The notes: generated by a model from the letters alone, not told the origin. Numbered from the stretch's first letter, positions 41,254 to 51,045 are shown. The stretch: DNA of 58,525 nucleotides from Deltaproteobacteria bacterium (GCA_020060215.1 JAGVAP010000129.1:1-58525); one strand, 5' to 3'. Numbers and translations are program-made.

Positions 41254-44200
41254 TCATCAATGAAACCGCCCTGAAACGCCAGGCGGCCGTCCTGGCCCTC
41301 CTGGTCCTCTTCGTGGTGACCGGCATCTATTGCTACCGCTCCCTTCCCCGCGAGGCCTTCCCCGACATCACGATCCCTTACGTCTTCGTTACAACCACCT
41401 ACGAGGGGGTGGCACCCGAGGACATGGAGAAGCTGATCACGATCCCCATCGAACGGAAGCTGAAAGGGATCTCGGACCTGGAGGAGATCCGCTCCACCTC
41501 CGCAGAGGGCATCTCCACGGTGGCCGTCAAGTTCCTGGCCGGCGTGGACATCGACGATGCCCTGCAGAAGGTGAGGGACAAGGTGGACCAGGCCAAGGCC
41601 GATCTGCCGAACGACCTTCCCGATGACCCGGTGATCAAGGAGGTGAACTTTTCAGACATCCCCGTGATCCGCGTCGTCCTCTCCGGCCCCTTCAGCCTTC
41701 GCCGCCTCCAGAGTTTTGCAGAGGATCTGCAGGACAGGATCGAGTCCGTCCCCGGGGTACTCGAGGCGAGGGTGACCGGAGGGATCGAACGGGCGATCCA
41801 GGTGGAGTTCGACCTCGATCGGGTCGCGGCCTATCATGTGCCCTTCTCCTCCATCATCCAGTCGGTCACCCGGAGCAACGTGAACATGCCGGGCGGAAGC
41901 ATGGACATCGGCGAGGGCAAGTACCTGGTCCGGGTGCCGGAAGACTTCAAGCACCCCTCCGAGATCTTTTCCATCGTGGCCTTCGTAAAAGAGGGGAAAC
42001 CGGTCTACCTGCGGGACCTCGCGGTCATCAACGACAGCTACAAGGACCCCCTCACCCGGAGCCGGATCAACGGCCGGCAGAGCATCACCCTGGCCGTGAT
42101 CAAGCGCAGCGGAGAGAACATCGTCCGGATCTCCGACGAGGTCAAGAAGGCGGTCGCCGAGATGCAGGAGCAGCTGCCCCCTTCCCTCCAGATCGACCTG
42201 ACCTCGGACATGTCCGAAGACGTGAGGCTCATGGTTGCGGATCTCGAGAACAACATCATCACCGGCCTCATCCTGGTCCTGGCCGTGATCTTTGCCTTCA
42301 TCAACGGCCAGTCGGCCGTCTTCATCTCCCTGGCCATTCCCTACTCCATGTTCATCACCTTCGGCCTGCTCTCCGGTTTCGGCGTGACCCTCAACATGGT
42401 CGTCCTCTTCTCCCTTACCCTGGCCCTGGGCATGCTGGTGGACAATGGGATCGTCATCGTGGAAAACATCTACCGCCATATGCAGGAGGGGAAGTCCAGG
42501 TACGAAGCGGCCCTTGCGGCGACCAACGAGGTCGCATGGCCGGTCATCACCTCCACCCTGACGACCCTCGGCGCGTTCTTTCCCATCCTTTTCTGGCCCG
42601 GGATCATGGGCGAATTCATGTCCTTTCTGCCTCAGACCGTCATCATGGCCCTTACCGCATCCCTCATCGTCGCCCTGGTCATCAATCCGGTGCTCTCCGC
42701 GCGCTATCAGAAGATCAATCGGCCGAAGCGGACCCGCCGGACGCGGAATTCGGAGCCGCCGGCAAAGAGGGCCTATGTCGCTTTCCTCGGCTGGTCTCTC
42801 AACCATCGTCTCCTCGTCGTCATGATCGGGATCTTCCTGCTGGTCGGCTCCGTCGCGGGGTTCTCGAAATATGGAAAAGGCGTCCAGTTCTTCCCCGAGG
42901 TGGAGCCCAAGAGGGCCTATGTGCTCCTCAAGGCGCCCGAGGGCAAGAACCTCGATGCGTCCGACCGACTCGTTGCGGAGGTGGAGAAGGTCGTCTCCAA
43001 GTACCCGGACGTTCGATATGTGATCTCGAACATCGGCTCGGTCGGGGGTGATCCCTTTTCCCAGGGAGGCACGGGGACCCATCTGAATCGCGTACTGTTG
43101 GACTTCAAGGAGATCCACGACCGGTCGCGGCCGTCTTCGGAGATCATCGTGGAGCTGAGGGAGAAGCTGCTCGGCATGATCAGCGGCGCCGAAGTGCAGG
43201 TGGAGAAGGAGGAAGAGGGACCTCCGACCGGCCCGCCGGTGAACCTGGAGATCTCCGGGAAGGACATCCTGGTCCTTGGGGAGCTCGCGGACCGGGTCCG
43301 CAAAAAGATCAAGGATGTGCCGGGTCTGGTGGACCTCAAGGACAACTTTGTCAAAGGCAAGCCTGAGATCCGCGTCAGGGTGGACAAGGAGAAGGCCGCC
43401 CTCCTCGGCCTGGATACCTACCTCATCGCCTATACGGTGAAGGCTGCGGTGAACGGGGCCAAGGTGGGCGTCTACCGCGAGGGCAAGGACGAGTACGACA
43501 TCATGGCCAGGCTGCCTGAAAAGGAGCGGCGCTCCCTGGAGAGCCTCAGGAAGATCACCATCTCCGGCCCAAGAGGAGAGCCCGTTCCGATCACGAGCGT
43601 GGCCGAGATCAAGGTGGCCGCCGGCGTAGGCGCCATCATGAGGCTGGACCAGAAAAGGGTGGTGACGATCTCGGGCGATGTATCGGGCAGGCTTGCGAAC
43701 GACGTCATCAGGGATATCGAGACCATCCTCGGACAAGAGCGGGACTGGCCGCGAGGGTACGATTACCGCTTCACGGGAGAGCAGAGGGAGCAGGAGAAGG
43801 CGCAAACGTTTCTGAGCAAGGCCTTTGCAGCCGCGCTCTTCATTATCCTCCTCACCCTCATGTTCCAGTTCAACTCACTCACCACACCCATGATCATCAT
43901 GGGATCGGTCCTCCTTTCCCTCGTCGGTGTCTTTATCGGCCTCCTGATCACGGGCACCCCCTTCGGCGTCATCATGACCGGGATCGGAGTGATCAGCCTC
44001 GCAGGAGTAGTTGTCAACAATGCCATTGTCCTGATAGATTACTACAATCAACTCCTGGCACGCGGCATCGAAGCCAGGGAAGCCCTCCTCAGGGCCGGGA
44101 TGGTCAGGTTCAGGCCGGTGATGTTGACCGCCATCACGACGGTGCTGGGCCTTGTGCCGATGGCCGTGGGGGTCAGCTTCGATTTCCGCAAGTTCGCGTG

Positions 44201-44402
44201 GGACGTCGGGGGGGAATCGTCTCAATGGTGGGGCCCCATGGCGGTGGCGGTGATATTCGGACTCGGTTTTGCCACTCTCCTCACCCTTGTGGTGGTGCCT
44301 GTGCTCTGCTCTCTCCAGCACAGCTTCCATACCCGCACCGGCAAGGTGCGTCCCCTTGAGCCGGCCCCGCCGGCCGACACGCCTGTGAGTACGGGCGGAT
44401 AG
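41250..44402 (+). CDS. RND-type efflux transporter
   Basis: A 1050-residue AcrB-family pump with twelve membrane helices in two repeats, each followed by a large periplasmic loop. Helix 4 reads LALGMLVDNGIVIVENIYRH: a single Asp and Asn replace the Asp-Asp pair of AcrB. This pattern occurs in other RND subgroups, so proton coupling may rely on the one Asp. The second half has GVISLAGVVVNNAIVLIDYYN. It uses the proton gradient to export lipophilic compounds. The ATG overlaps the adaptor stop. Substrates are not readable from the sequence. Confidence 0.92.
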   Translation: MIINETALKRQAAVLALLVLFVVTGIYCYRSLPREAFPDITIPYVFVTTTYEGVAPEDMEKLITIPIERKLKGISDLEEIRSTSAEGISTVAVKFLAGVDIDDALQKVRDKVDQAKADLPNDLPDDPVIKEVNFSDIPVIRVVLSGPFSLRRLQSFAEDLQDRIESVPGVLEARVTGGIERAIQVEFDLDRVAAYHVPFSSIIQSVTRSNVNMPGGSMDIGEGKYLVRVPEDFKHPSEIFSIVAFVKEGKPVYLRDLAVINDSYKDPLTRSRINGRQSITLAVIKRSGENIVRISDEVKKAVAEMQEQLPPSLQIDLTSDMSEDVRLMVADLENNIITGLILVLAVIFAFINGQSAVFISLAIPYSMFITFGLLSGFGVTLNMVVLFSLTLALGMLVDNGIVIVENIYRHMQEGKSRYEAALAATNEVAWPVITSTLTTLGAFFPILFWPGIMGEFMSFLPQTVIMALTASLIVALVINPVLSARYQKINRPKRTRRTRNSEPPAKRAYVAFLGWSLNHRLLVVMIGIFLLVGSVAGFSKYGKGVQFFPEVEPKRAYVLLKAPEGKNLDASDRLVAEVEKVVSKYPDVRYVISNIGSVGGDPFSQGGTGTHLNRVLLDFKEIHDRSRPSSEIIVELREKLLGMISGAEVQVEKEEEGPPTGPPVNLEISGKDILVLGELADRVRKKIKDVPGLVDLKDNFVKGKPEIRVRVDKEKAALLGLDTYLIAYTVKAAVNGAKVGVYREGKDEYDIMARLPEKERRSLESLRKITISGPRGEPVPITSVAEIKVAAGVGAIMRLDQKRVVTISGDVSGRLANDVIRDIETILGQERDWPRGYDYRFTGEQREQEKAQTFLSKAFAAALFIILLTLMFQFNSLTTPMIIMGSVLLSLVGVFIGLLITGTPFGVIMTGIGVISLAGVVVNNAIVLIDYYNQLLARGIEAREALLRAGMVRFRPVMLTAITTVLGLVPMAVGVSFDFRKFAWDVGGESSQWWGPMAVAVIFGLGFATLLTLVVVPVLCSLQHSFHTRTGKVRPLEPAPPADTPVSTGG

Positions 44403-44528
44403 TTCCACTCCCTGGGTGATCGGGTGGCGCCTCACTCCGCAGCCCCCCCGGGGGGGGGTGAGAACGACAGGCCTGCCTCGCGATCTGAACGAGTGAATCT
44501 TTCACACCTGGAAGGGGGTTACCGGACA

Positions 44529-45242
44529 TTGGGAAAAACAGACAAGGAGATCACGTTCCTCGGGAAGGACACCGAATTTGACGGGAAACTGCACTTTGAA
44601 GGCACCCTCCGGATCGACGGCTCCCTGCAGGGAGAGATCGCCTCGAACGGGAACCTGGTCATAGGAGAACATGCCCTGGTCAGGGCAACCATCCATGTCT
44701 CCTATGTCGTCGTCAGCGGGGAGGTCCACGGAGACATCGTTGCCGACCAGAGGGTGGACCTCCGGGCCCCCGCCAAGGTGTTCGGAAACATCCTGGCCCC
44801 TGCGGTGGTCATGGATGCGGGGGTGATCTTCGAAGGACGCACCAGGATGTATCGGGCAAGGGAGGTCATGGAGGGAGAACCCGCCACGCCGGTGGTCGGG
44901 GCGGACGACTACAGGGGCGCCCCCCCAGAGGGGCTGACCGCCATCTATGGGCTCGTGACGGACCGGACCACGGGCAACCCCATCAAGAACGTGAAGATCC
45001 AGTGCAAAGGGTTTGAGAAGAAGCGGACAGAGACCAACTCCTCCGGATACTACGAGCTGATCAATCTGAAGGAGGGAGGGTGGACTCTGACGGCGGTGGC
45101 CGACGGCTACAGGAAAGAAAAAATCAAGGTCACGGTCTCAGGAGAGTCCACCTACAAGCAGAACCTGGAGCTGGTGCCCAAGAACGGCTCACCGCTCCTT
45201 TCCCGATGGCCCGGGAGAATCGGCAAGACTTCAGCTCCATGA
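44529..45242 (+). CDS. bactofilin fused to a carboxypeptidase-regulatory-like domain
   Basis: About 237 residues. The first 110 form a bactofilin beta-helix (KEITFLGKDTEFDGKLHFEGTLRIDGSLQGEI, VRATIHVSYVVVSGEVHGDIVA). Residues about 135-215 form a CarboxypepD-regulatory-like beta-sandwich (AIYGLVTDRTTGNPIKNVKIQCKG, SSGYYELINLKEGGW). Bactofilins polymerise as cell-shape or anchoring scaffolds in the cytoplasm; the added sandwich domain is usually extracytoplasmic, which makes the combination odd. The start is uncertain: TTG 44529 gives the usual short N-terminus; GTG codons at 44493 and 44424 are in frame. Confidence 0.75.
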   Translation: MGKTDKEITFLGKDTEFDGKLHFEGTLRIDGSLQGEIASNGNLVIGEHALVRATIHVSYVVVSGEVHGDIVADQRVDLRAPAKVFGNILAPAVVMDAGVIFEGRTRMYRAREVMEGEPATPVVGADDYRGAPPEGLTAIYGLVTDRTTGNPIKNVKIQCKGFEKKRTETNSSGYYELINLKEGGWTLTAVADGYRKEKIKVTVSGESTYKQNLELVPKNGSPLLSRWPGRIGKTSAP

Positions 45243-45652
45243 AAGGCGCGGGGCGATAGGGGTTTTCATAGAGTTGAAGTGTCGCGAAAAATGAAGGTCC
45301 ACAAGACGAAAGAATGCAAAAGTCGCCAAAAAACATGGAAAAACGCAGTTTGAACAACTTCGATCTCCTGGTTCACCTCCGCGGAAAAGGGGGTAAGTGT
45401 CCGACTCCAAAAGGGATTTAATCCACCAAAAAATCGTCTGATTTTTAAGACTTAGGACTTAAGCAGATTATCCCGCGTGAGAAAGGGCATTTAGGAAGAT
45501 CCCGCTCGTACCCATCGGCTAAGTTTTCCTCTCACCTAATCAGCTTTGACAATTCCTCCCTTCTCCACAATAGTGATCGAGAAACGATGATGGACTCTCC
45601 TGGGCAAGCTCCAGTGGTCGTAGAGTGGTCCACGGCCGCATCCGGAGGATGA
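45243..45652. other. intergenic region with hairpin and candidate promoter
   Basis: About 410 bases without a supported gene. AAAAATC (45429-45435) and GATTTTT (45440-45446) form a 7-bp hairpin with a four-base loop, which might end transcription from the bactofilin gene. TTGACA at 45546-45551 with AATAGT 17 bases later is a weak candidate promoter for the histidine kinase. Confidence 0.4.
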
Positions 45653-46441
45653 ATGATTGCTTCTATCAAAGAAATGACCGAATCCATGCGCTCCAAAGGA
45701 AGCGTACCGGATCAGGGTCTCCCTTATGCAATTGATACGGATGCCATCGCCACCCTGGCAGGCGGCATAGCCCACCAGTTCAACAACGCCCTGGTAGCCA
45801 TTGTGGGAAGCATCGATCTCCTCCAACTGGATCTCTCCGGAAGCCCCGAGGTGGAGAAGTACGCAAAGAACATGAGGTCCGCCGTAAAGAAGATGACGCG
45901 TCTGACGGACCAGCTGCTTGCCTACGCCAGGAGGGGGAACTATCAGCCCATGATCATCTCCCTGAACGAAGTGGTCGAGATGATCTATCCCGAGATCGTC
46001 CGCGGAATGAGCCCCGATATACGGCTCGAAAAGGACCTGGGTCCGGACCTACCGGAGGTCCTGGCGGACCCGGGCCAGCTCCAGATGGTCATCTCCGCCC
46101 TGGTGGAGAACTCGAAGGAGGCGATGGCGGGGCAGGGTTGTATCCGAATCGCCACCCGGGAGGAGGTGATCGGGGCGATGCCGAGTATACCCGGTCAGAG
46201 GGTCGGCCGCTGCGCGTGCCTGCACGTGACGGACACCGGGAAGGGCATGAGCGAGGACATCAAGGGAAGGATGTTCGAACCCTTCTTTACGACCAAGGTG
46301 ATGGGCAGGGGCCTCAGCATGGCCGCCGTGTACGGGATCGTGAAGAATCACAACGGCTGGATCGGGGTGGACTCGGAACCGGGAATCGGCACAACGGTGA
46401 GGATCTCCCTGCCGGCGGCGGTCCAGGAGAGACAGCAGTAG
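45653..46441 (+). CDS. sensor-less histidine kinase
   Basis: A 262-residue soluble kinase. It has a dimerisation/phospho-acceptor helix with LAGGIAHQFNNALVAIVG (His in the H-box), then the ATP-binding domain with N-box ENSKEAM, G1 DTGKGM, F-box FEPFFTTK and G2 GRGLSMAAVYGIV. There is no input or membrane domain; only about 30 residues precede the H-box. It must be activated by contact with another protein or act as a shared kinase. No response regulator is adjacent; the CheY at 5.6 kb is a possible partner (untested). GGAGG precedes the ATG closely. A strong bidirectional terminator follows. Confidence 0.9.
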   Translation: MIASIKEMTESMRSKGSVPDQGLPYAIDTDAIATLAGGIAHQFNNALVAIVGSIDLLQLDLSGSPEVEKYAKNMRSAVKKMTRLTDQLLAYARRGNYQPMIISLNEVVEMIYPEIVRGMSPDIRLEKDLGPDLPEVLADPGQLQMVISALVENSKEAMAGQGCIRIATREEVIGAMPSIPGQRVGRCACLHVTDTGKGMSEDIKGRMFEPFFTTKVMGRGLSMAAVYGIVKNHNGWIGVDSEPGIGTTVRISLPAAVQERQQ

Positions 46442-46466
46442 TCGTTTATCAGCAAGGACCAATGAC

Positions 46467-46506
46467 GGAAAAGCCGGGCGGGACTGTATCCCGCCCGGCT
46501 TTTCTC
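46467..46506. terminator. bidirectional intrinsic terminator
   Basis: GAAAAGCCGGGCGGGA and TCCCGCCCGGCTTTTC form a perfect 16-bp stem with a short loop. A-rich and T-rich flanks serve both strands. It separates the converging histidine kinase and groEL genes. Confidence 0.9.
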
Positions 46507-46523
46507 ATTGCATCGTCTTTGGA

Positions 46524-48146
46524 TCAATACATGTCTTCCGAAGGCATCTGAGGCATTGCGGCCTTTTCCTTCTTCGGTTTTTCCGCAACCATGGCCTCTG
46601 TGGTCATCAGGAGACCGGCCACTGAGGCCGCGTTCTGAAGGGCGAAGCGGGCCACCTTGGTCGGATCGATGATCCCCGCCTTCATGAGGTCTTCGTATTC
46701 ACCCGTTTCCGCGTTGAACCCCATGTTCCCCTTGCTCTCCATCACCCGCTGAACGACCACGGATCCCTCGAAGCCCGCGTTGTTGGCAATCTGCTTGATC
46801 GGCTCTTCAAGGGCCTTTCTGATCAGCTTCAGGCCGAGGCTCTGATCGCCCGTGAGCTCCAGCTTGTCCAGGGCCTTCAAGGCTCGGACGAAAGCGACTC
46901 CGCCCCCCGGCACGATGCCTTCTTCTACCGCCGCGCGGGTGGCATTGAGCGCGTCTTCGACCCTGTCTTTCTTTTCCTTCATCTCGGTCTCGGTAGCGGC
47001 CCCCACGTTGATGACGGCAACGCCTCCGATCAGTTTTGCAAGACGCTCCTGGAGCTTCTCCCTGTCATAATCGCTCGTGGTCTCCTCGATCTGCGCCCGG
47101 ATCTGTTTTACGCGGCCTTCCAGGGCCTGCCTGCTCCCGCCGCCGTCCACGATGGTCGTGTTGTCCTTGTCGATGTGGATCCGTTTTGCCGTTCCGAGAT
47201 CGTCGATGGAGAGCTTCTCCAGCTTGATGCCCAGATCCTCGCTGACCACCTGTCCCCCTGTGAGGACCGCGATGTCCTCCAGCATGGCCTTTCTTCGGTC
47301 GCCGAATCCGGGGGCCTTGACAGCCGCCACCTTCAGGGTGCCCCTCAGTTTGTTCACCACCAGCGTGGCCAGGGCTTCCCCTTCCACATCCTCTGCGATG
47401 ATCAGGAGAGGTCTGCCCATCCTCGCTACCTGCTCCAGCACGGGAATGAGGTCCTTCATGACGCTGATCTTCTTCTCATTCAGGAGGATAAGGGGCTCCT
47501 CGAGGTTCACTTCCATCTTCTCGGCATTGGTCACGAAGTAGGGGCTGAGGTATCCGCGGTCAAACTGCATCCCCTCGACGATGTCGAGGCTGGTCTCCAT
47601 GACCTTCGCTTCTTCAACCGTGATCACCCCTTCCTTGCCGACCTTCTCCATGGCCTCGGCAATGATATCGCCGATGGTGGTATCGTTATTGGCCGAGACC
47701 GTGCCTACCTGTGCGATCTCCTTCTTCTCCTTGGTCGGCTTGGAGATCCGGCGCAGCTCTTCAACCACCGCCTCCACCGCCTTGTCGATTCCGCGCTTCA
47801 AGGCCATGGGATTGGCCCCGGCGGTGACCAGTTTGATTCCCTCCCGATAAATGGACTGCGCGAGGATGGTCGCCGTGGTGGTACCGTCCCCGGCTACATC
47901 AGAGGTCTTGGAGGCAACTTCCTTGACCATTTGCGCGCCCATGTTCTCGAATTTGTCTTCCAGTTCGATTTCCTTCGCCACCGTGACGCCGTCCTTGGTC
48001 ATCTTGGGCGATCCCCAGGATTTCTCGATAAGGACATTGCGGCCCTTGGGACCGAGTGTCACACGGACGGCTTCAGCCAGGGTATCGACGCCTTTGATCA
48101 TCTTCTCTCTGGCCCTGGTGCTGTAATGAATCTCTTTCGCTGCCAT
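46524..48146 (-). CDS. groEL: chaperonin GroEL
   Basis: A 540-residue 60-kDa chaperonin. Standard motifs are [68 protein letters not shown], and [14 protein letters not shown]. The ring opens and closes around unfolded proteins with GroES. The C-terminus is short and ends QMPSEDMY, without the Gly-Gly-Met repeats common in enterics. It follows groES by 18 bases on the same strand. Confidence 0.97.
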   Translation of the reverse strand: MAAKEIHYSTRAREKMIKGVDTLAEAVRVTLGPKGRNVLIEKSWGSPKMTKDGVTVAKEIELEDKFENMGAQMVKEVASKTSDVAGDGTTTATILAQSIYREGIKLVTAGANPMALKRGIDKAVEAVVEELRRISKPTKEKKEIAQVGTVSANNDTTIGDIIAEAMEKVGKEGVITVEEAKVMETSLDIVEGMQFDRGYLSPYFVTNAEKMEVNLEEPLILLNEKKISVMKDLIPVLEQVARMGRPLLIIAEDVEGEALATLVVNKLRGTLKVAAVKAPGFGDRRKAMLEDIAVLTGGQVVSEDLGIKLEKLSIDDLGTAKRIHIDKDNTTIVDGGGSRQALEGRVKQIRAQIEETTSDYDREKLQERLAKLIGGVAVINVGAATETEMKEKKDRVEDALNATRAAVEEGIVPGGGVAFVRALKALDKLELTGDQSLGLKLIRKALEEPIKQIANNAGFEGSVVVQRVMESKGNMGFNAETGEYEDLMKAGIIDPTKVARFALQNAASVAGLLMTTEAMVAEKPKKEKAAMPQMPSEDMY

Positions 48147-48164
48147 TCCTAGTACCTCCTCCGC

Positions 48165-48452
48165 TTATTTGACTATTGCAAGGATATCGTCTTCCCGCAT
48201 GATCAGATGCTCTACTCCGTCGATCTTGATCTCCGACCCGGAGTACTTCCCGAAAAGGACACGGTCTTTTTCCTTGACTTCCAGGGGGATCCTCTCCCCT
48301 TTGTCGTTGACCTTTCCCGGGCCTACGGCGACCACCTTGCCCTCCTGCGGTTTTTCCTTGGCCGTGTCGGGAATGATGATGCCGCCGGAGGTCTTCTCCT
48401 CCTGCTCCACCCTGAGAACCAGAACCCTGTCATTCAACGGTTTGATCTTCAT
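48165..48452 (-). CDS. groES: co-chaperonin GroES
   Basis: A 95-residue lid protein of the chaperonin. It shows [40 protein letters not shown] (mobile loop and conserved core), VLFGKYSG and [11 protein letters not shown]. The length is standard. It is the first gene of a groES-groEL operon. Promoter candidate at 48552-48579. Confidence 0.97.
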   Translation of the reverse strand: MKIKPLNDRVLVLRVEQEEKTSGGIIIPDTAKEKPQEGKVVAVGPGKVNDKGERIPLEVKEKDRVLFGKYSGSEIKIDGVEHLIMREDDILAIVK

Positions 48453-48778
48453 TTGAATTCCTCCTCCAGATTAGTGTAATCAGCGAGCCCTCAAAACCAT
48501 CGAAACGACATCGTCGTCAAGCCGTCTGTTGGCGACCCAATTTAAGCCGGAAAGTTAAGCACCCGTTCACGCTTGTCAAGCGGCCCCCCCGGGTTTTTGT
48601 ATTCTGTCGGACCGTTTCGAATGGGGCGTGAAAAATCCCGCTTTTTCTGCTATTCTCGATATGCCCCGTCTCAAGGACAGGCTGCCATCTCGACCCGAGG
48701 GGAGAGATGGCGTATGGTCTGAGGATTTCAGGAACGAGACACGGGCGGTCCCCGATCACGGCTTCAAGGAGGCATTCT
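48453..48778. other. divergent intergenic region (groES / cyclophilin-like gene)
   Basis: About 325 bases. It holds the candidate groE promoter at 48552-48579 and the AGGAGG ribosome binding site of the plus-strand gene at its right end. No CIRCE-type inverted repeat was found. A run of eight C's lies near 48582. Confidence 0.45.
48552..48579 (-). promoter_or_regulatory. candidate sigma-70 promoter for groES-groEL
   Basis: On the minus strand, TTGACA (48574-48579) is followed by a 16-base spacer and TAACTT (48552-48557). It would give a groES leader of about 100 bases. The sigma-32 consensus was not seen. Confidence 0.55.
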
Positions 48779-49156
48779 ATGCAAAAAATCCGCATCTCGG
48801 CCGGGCAGGTGTCTGCAACGGCTGTTCTGAAGGAAAACGGTACGGCCGAAGCCATCTGGAAGGCCCTCCCGCTGGAGGCGTCCGCAAACACCTGGGGGGA
48901 AGAGATCTACTTCGGGATCCCGGTCCACCAGGAAGAGGCCGGGGATGCCACCGACGTGGTGGAATTGGGGACGCTGGGATATTGGCCTCCGGGACATGCG
49001 TTCTGCATCTTCTTCGGACGCACGCCCGCAAGCCGGGGCAGCGAGTGCCGGGCCGCCAGTGCCGTCAACGTGGTCGGGAAGGTGGAGGGCGACCCGACGG
49101 TGTTCAAGAAGGTCAGGAGCGGAGCGAAGGTGCGGATCGAGAAGCTGGAGGGTTAA
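48779..49156 (+). CDS. cyclophilin-like fold protein
   Basis: A 125-residue protein resembling the cyclophilin-like family (the AF2124 type): IRISAGQVSATAVLKENGTAEAIWKALPL, NTWGEEIYFGIPV, VVELGTLGYWPPGHAFCIFFGRTPAS, and NVVGKVEGDP. The fold is a small beta-barrel; the biochemical role of the family is not established. AGGAGG seven bases upstream of ATG 48779 fixes the start. It runs divergently from groES and is followed by a hydratase gene that has its own promoter. Confidence 0.8.
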   Translation: MQKIRISAGQVSATAVLKENGTAEAIWKALPLEASANTWGEEIYFGIPVHQEEAGDATDVVELGTLGYWPPGHAFCIFFGRTPASRGSECRAASAVNVVGKVEGDPTVFKKVRSGAKVRIEKLEG

Positions 49157-49179
49157 AGGGCCGAAGCAAGAGTACTTCT

Positions 49180-49207
49180 TTGACAGGATGTACAGGATCC
49201 ATATGAT
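49180..49207 (+). promoter_or_regulatory. strong candidate sigma-70 promoter
   Basis: TTGACA (49180-49185), a 16-base spacer and TATGAT (49202-49207), both near consensus. It would drive the hydratase gene with a leader of about 105 bases. Confidence 0.65.
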
Positions 49208-49319
49208 GAGAAGTTCTTCTCCCGGTCCTGTTCCTGCCTGCACTTGGATGTCTTGGCACAGGCGGTTGATCCCGTCTATGCGTCCTACTGTCCTCGTGGA
49301 TTAAGAAAGGAGAGAGATC

Positions 49320-50096
49320 ATGGGTTTTGAAAAGGAAATGCAGATCCTGGTCGATGCTGAAAAAAACAGGGTGGCCGTAGGACCGATCTCGGACGTGGTT
49401 CCCGGCGGCCTGAACCTGGACGACGCACACCGCATCTGCGAGAGCAACATCGAGAAGCGCGTTCAGGCCGGCGAAAAGCTGGCCGGCTTCAAGATCGGGT
49501 TCACGAACCTCGCCGTGCGGGAGAAGATGGGGCTGCCGGACTCGACCTACGGCTACCTGATGGATTCCATGGTGCTCAAGAGCGGGGTAAGGCTCGACAT
49601 GAAGGAGCTGATCGCCCCGAAGATCGAGTGCGAGATCTGCTTCAAGTTGAAGAGCCCGTTGAAGGGCAAGGGGCTCAGCATGGAACAGGTGATCCAGGCC
49701 ACGGAGGGCGTGTGCGCATCCTTCGAGATATGCGATGCCCGCATCAAGGACTGGAAATGCCCTTACTGCGACTTCTTCGCAGACAACGGGTTTTCGGCCC
49801 GCATCGTTCTGACCGGTAACTGGCGTTCACCGAACGGGTTCGATTTTCTGAACGAGAAGGTCGTGCTCACCCAGGACGGCAGGGAGCTGGCCCAGGGGAC
49901 CGGCGCTCTCGCCATGGGGCACCCCGCGAATGCGGTAGCCTGGCTCGCGGCCAAGCTTGCGGACCGCGGCAAAGGGTTGGAGGCCGGCCAGGTCGTCATG
50001 ACAGGCACCCTGACCCCCATCCTGCCCATCGAAAAGGGATCGACCTATGTGGCCAGCTTCTCAACGCTCGGGGATGTAAAGGCTACGTTTGCCTGA
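49320..50096 (+). CDS. 2-keto-4-pentenoate hydratase / 4-oxalocrotonate decarboxylase family protein
   Basis: A 258-residue protein of the MhpD/DmpH group in the FAH superfamily. Typical pieces are GFKIGFTN, GYLMDSMVL, ELIAPKIECEICFKL (metal-binding Glu residues), FEICDARIKDW, VVLTQDGRELAQGTGALAMGHPANAVAWLA and GQVVMTGTLT. The family hydrates 2-keto-4-pentenoate or decarboxylates oxalocrotonate in meta-cleavage of aromatics, using Mg2+. No other meta-cleavage genes are nearby, so the in vivo substrate is open. AAAGGAGAGAG precedes the ATG. Confidence 0.85.
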   Translation: MGFEKEMQILVDAEKNRVAVGPISDVVPGGLNLDDAHRICESNIEKRVQAGEKLAGFKIGFTNLAVREKMGLPDSTYGYLMDSMVLKSGVRLDMKELIAPKIECEICFKLKSPLKGKGLSMEQVIQATEGVCASFEICDARIKDWKCPYCDFFADNGFSARIVLTGNWRSPNGFDFLNEKVVLTQDGRELAQGTGALAMGHPANAVAWLAAKLADRGKGLEAGQVVMTGTLTPILPIEKGSTYVASFSTLGDVKATFA

Positions 50097-50131
50097 GGGT
50101 CATCGTCGTCCGGGCTCAGTGATCTTCCCCT

Positions 50132-50168
50132 GGAAAAAGGGCGCGCGCAGGCATGCCCTTTTTCCTTT
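50132..50168 (+). terminator. intrinsic terminator
   Basis: GGAAAAAGGGC (50132-50142) and GCCCTTTTTCC (50154-50164) form a perfect 11-bp stem, followed by TTTTG. It ends the hydratase transcript. Confidence 0.8.
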
Positions 50169-50395
50169 TGACGCTGTATGGGTCGAGTCCACTCCAGATG
50201 TGTAGCATTGCGACCATCTGCACTTTTCGGGAGCGGTGGTATCCTGTAGCTCCAACTGCATACCTGAAACTGTTAGGGGGCTTTCGCAACAACAAGCACG
50301 TTACGTGCAGTGGCAAGAAATCTGGACTGGCGAGACAAGGGGAAGAAGAAGATACCCTCCCTCCCCTCGCCTTGTATGCGGATCTTTTCACTCAG

Positions 50396-50857
50396 CTATT
50401 CAATCTTTTCAAACACTCTCCTATTAACCATTGTCTTGGACGGATCTTTGGGCCATGGCCGAGGGTCGGTCGTGGTCATGAGCCGATTGCCCTCGAGTTG
50501 GAAATGAAGCGAGTGATTCTGGCCATTCAGGTGCTCTACCCAAGAAGTATCGACAGTGTAGATCAATTTCTTTCCCTCAATTCGATACGCTCCTGCCCAT
50601 GCGACAAGTGAGTCATACAGCTTTACTTTGTCCTCAACAGAAGTTCCGAATTTTCTATTCGGAAATGTATAAAACATTACGGCTCGGGTTGGTGTCAGGA
50701 CCAGATAGCCATGAGCCTTGCCCAAGCCCTCCACCTGCTTGCCATCTATCTCATAGTCAATCGAAATGAGTTTATAGGTTCCGACGAGGGACTGTTGTCC
50801 CAGGCTTGGAGATGCCATCGACAATACCAGCACAAGAGCGCAGATCAATTGAACCAT
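50396..50857 (-). CDS. secreted lipocalin-like domain protein
   Basis: A 153-residue protein with a signal peptide (LICALVLVLSMASPSLG, then QQSL). The rest has the lipocalin-like GTYKLISIDYEIDGK opening, alternating beta-strands and a C-terminal NRRVFEKI. The group (Lipocalin_5) often has LxGtWkLvs at its start. Function unknown; a small ligand-binding beta-barrel in the periplasm is likely. The DNA here is less GC-rich than that of most of the window. It lies downstream of the cyclase gene on the same strand, 190 bases away. Confidence 0.75.
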   Translation of the reverse strand: MVQLICALVLVLSMASPSLGQQSLVGTYKLISIDYEIDGKQVEGLGKAHGYLVLTPTRAVMFYTFPNRKFGTSVEDKVKLYDSLVAWAGAYRIEGKKLIYTVDTSWVEHLNGQNHSLHFQLEGNRLMTTTDPRPWPKDPSKTMVNRRVFEKIE

Positions 50858-51045
50858 GATTCACCTCTTTCTTCTTGGTTGTTCCGACCGATGAGTTCTC
50901 CCCTGCTTCCCTCTGCTGACCGACGATAGATGGCACATCTATTCTGACTCTTTACAAACTCAAATGTAAGCCATAATGCCACCGCTGAAAACAGCCTTCA
51001 TTTTGCGTTTGAAATCCTTTTGGCTCCATTCGTCACCCTCTCGTA

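Noticed and set aside
41652..43805. A 717-codon frame opposite the RND pump
   Set aside because: His/Asp/Gly-rich antisense shadow typical of GC-rich genes; no domain, no ribosome binding site.
48453..48620. A CIRCE operator upstream of groES
   Set aside because: No TTAGCACTC-N9-GAGTGCTAA-like inverted repeat is present; only a sigma-70-like promoter was found.
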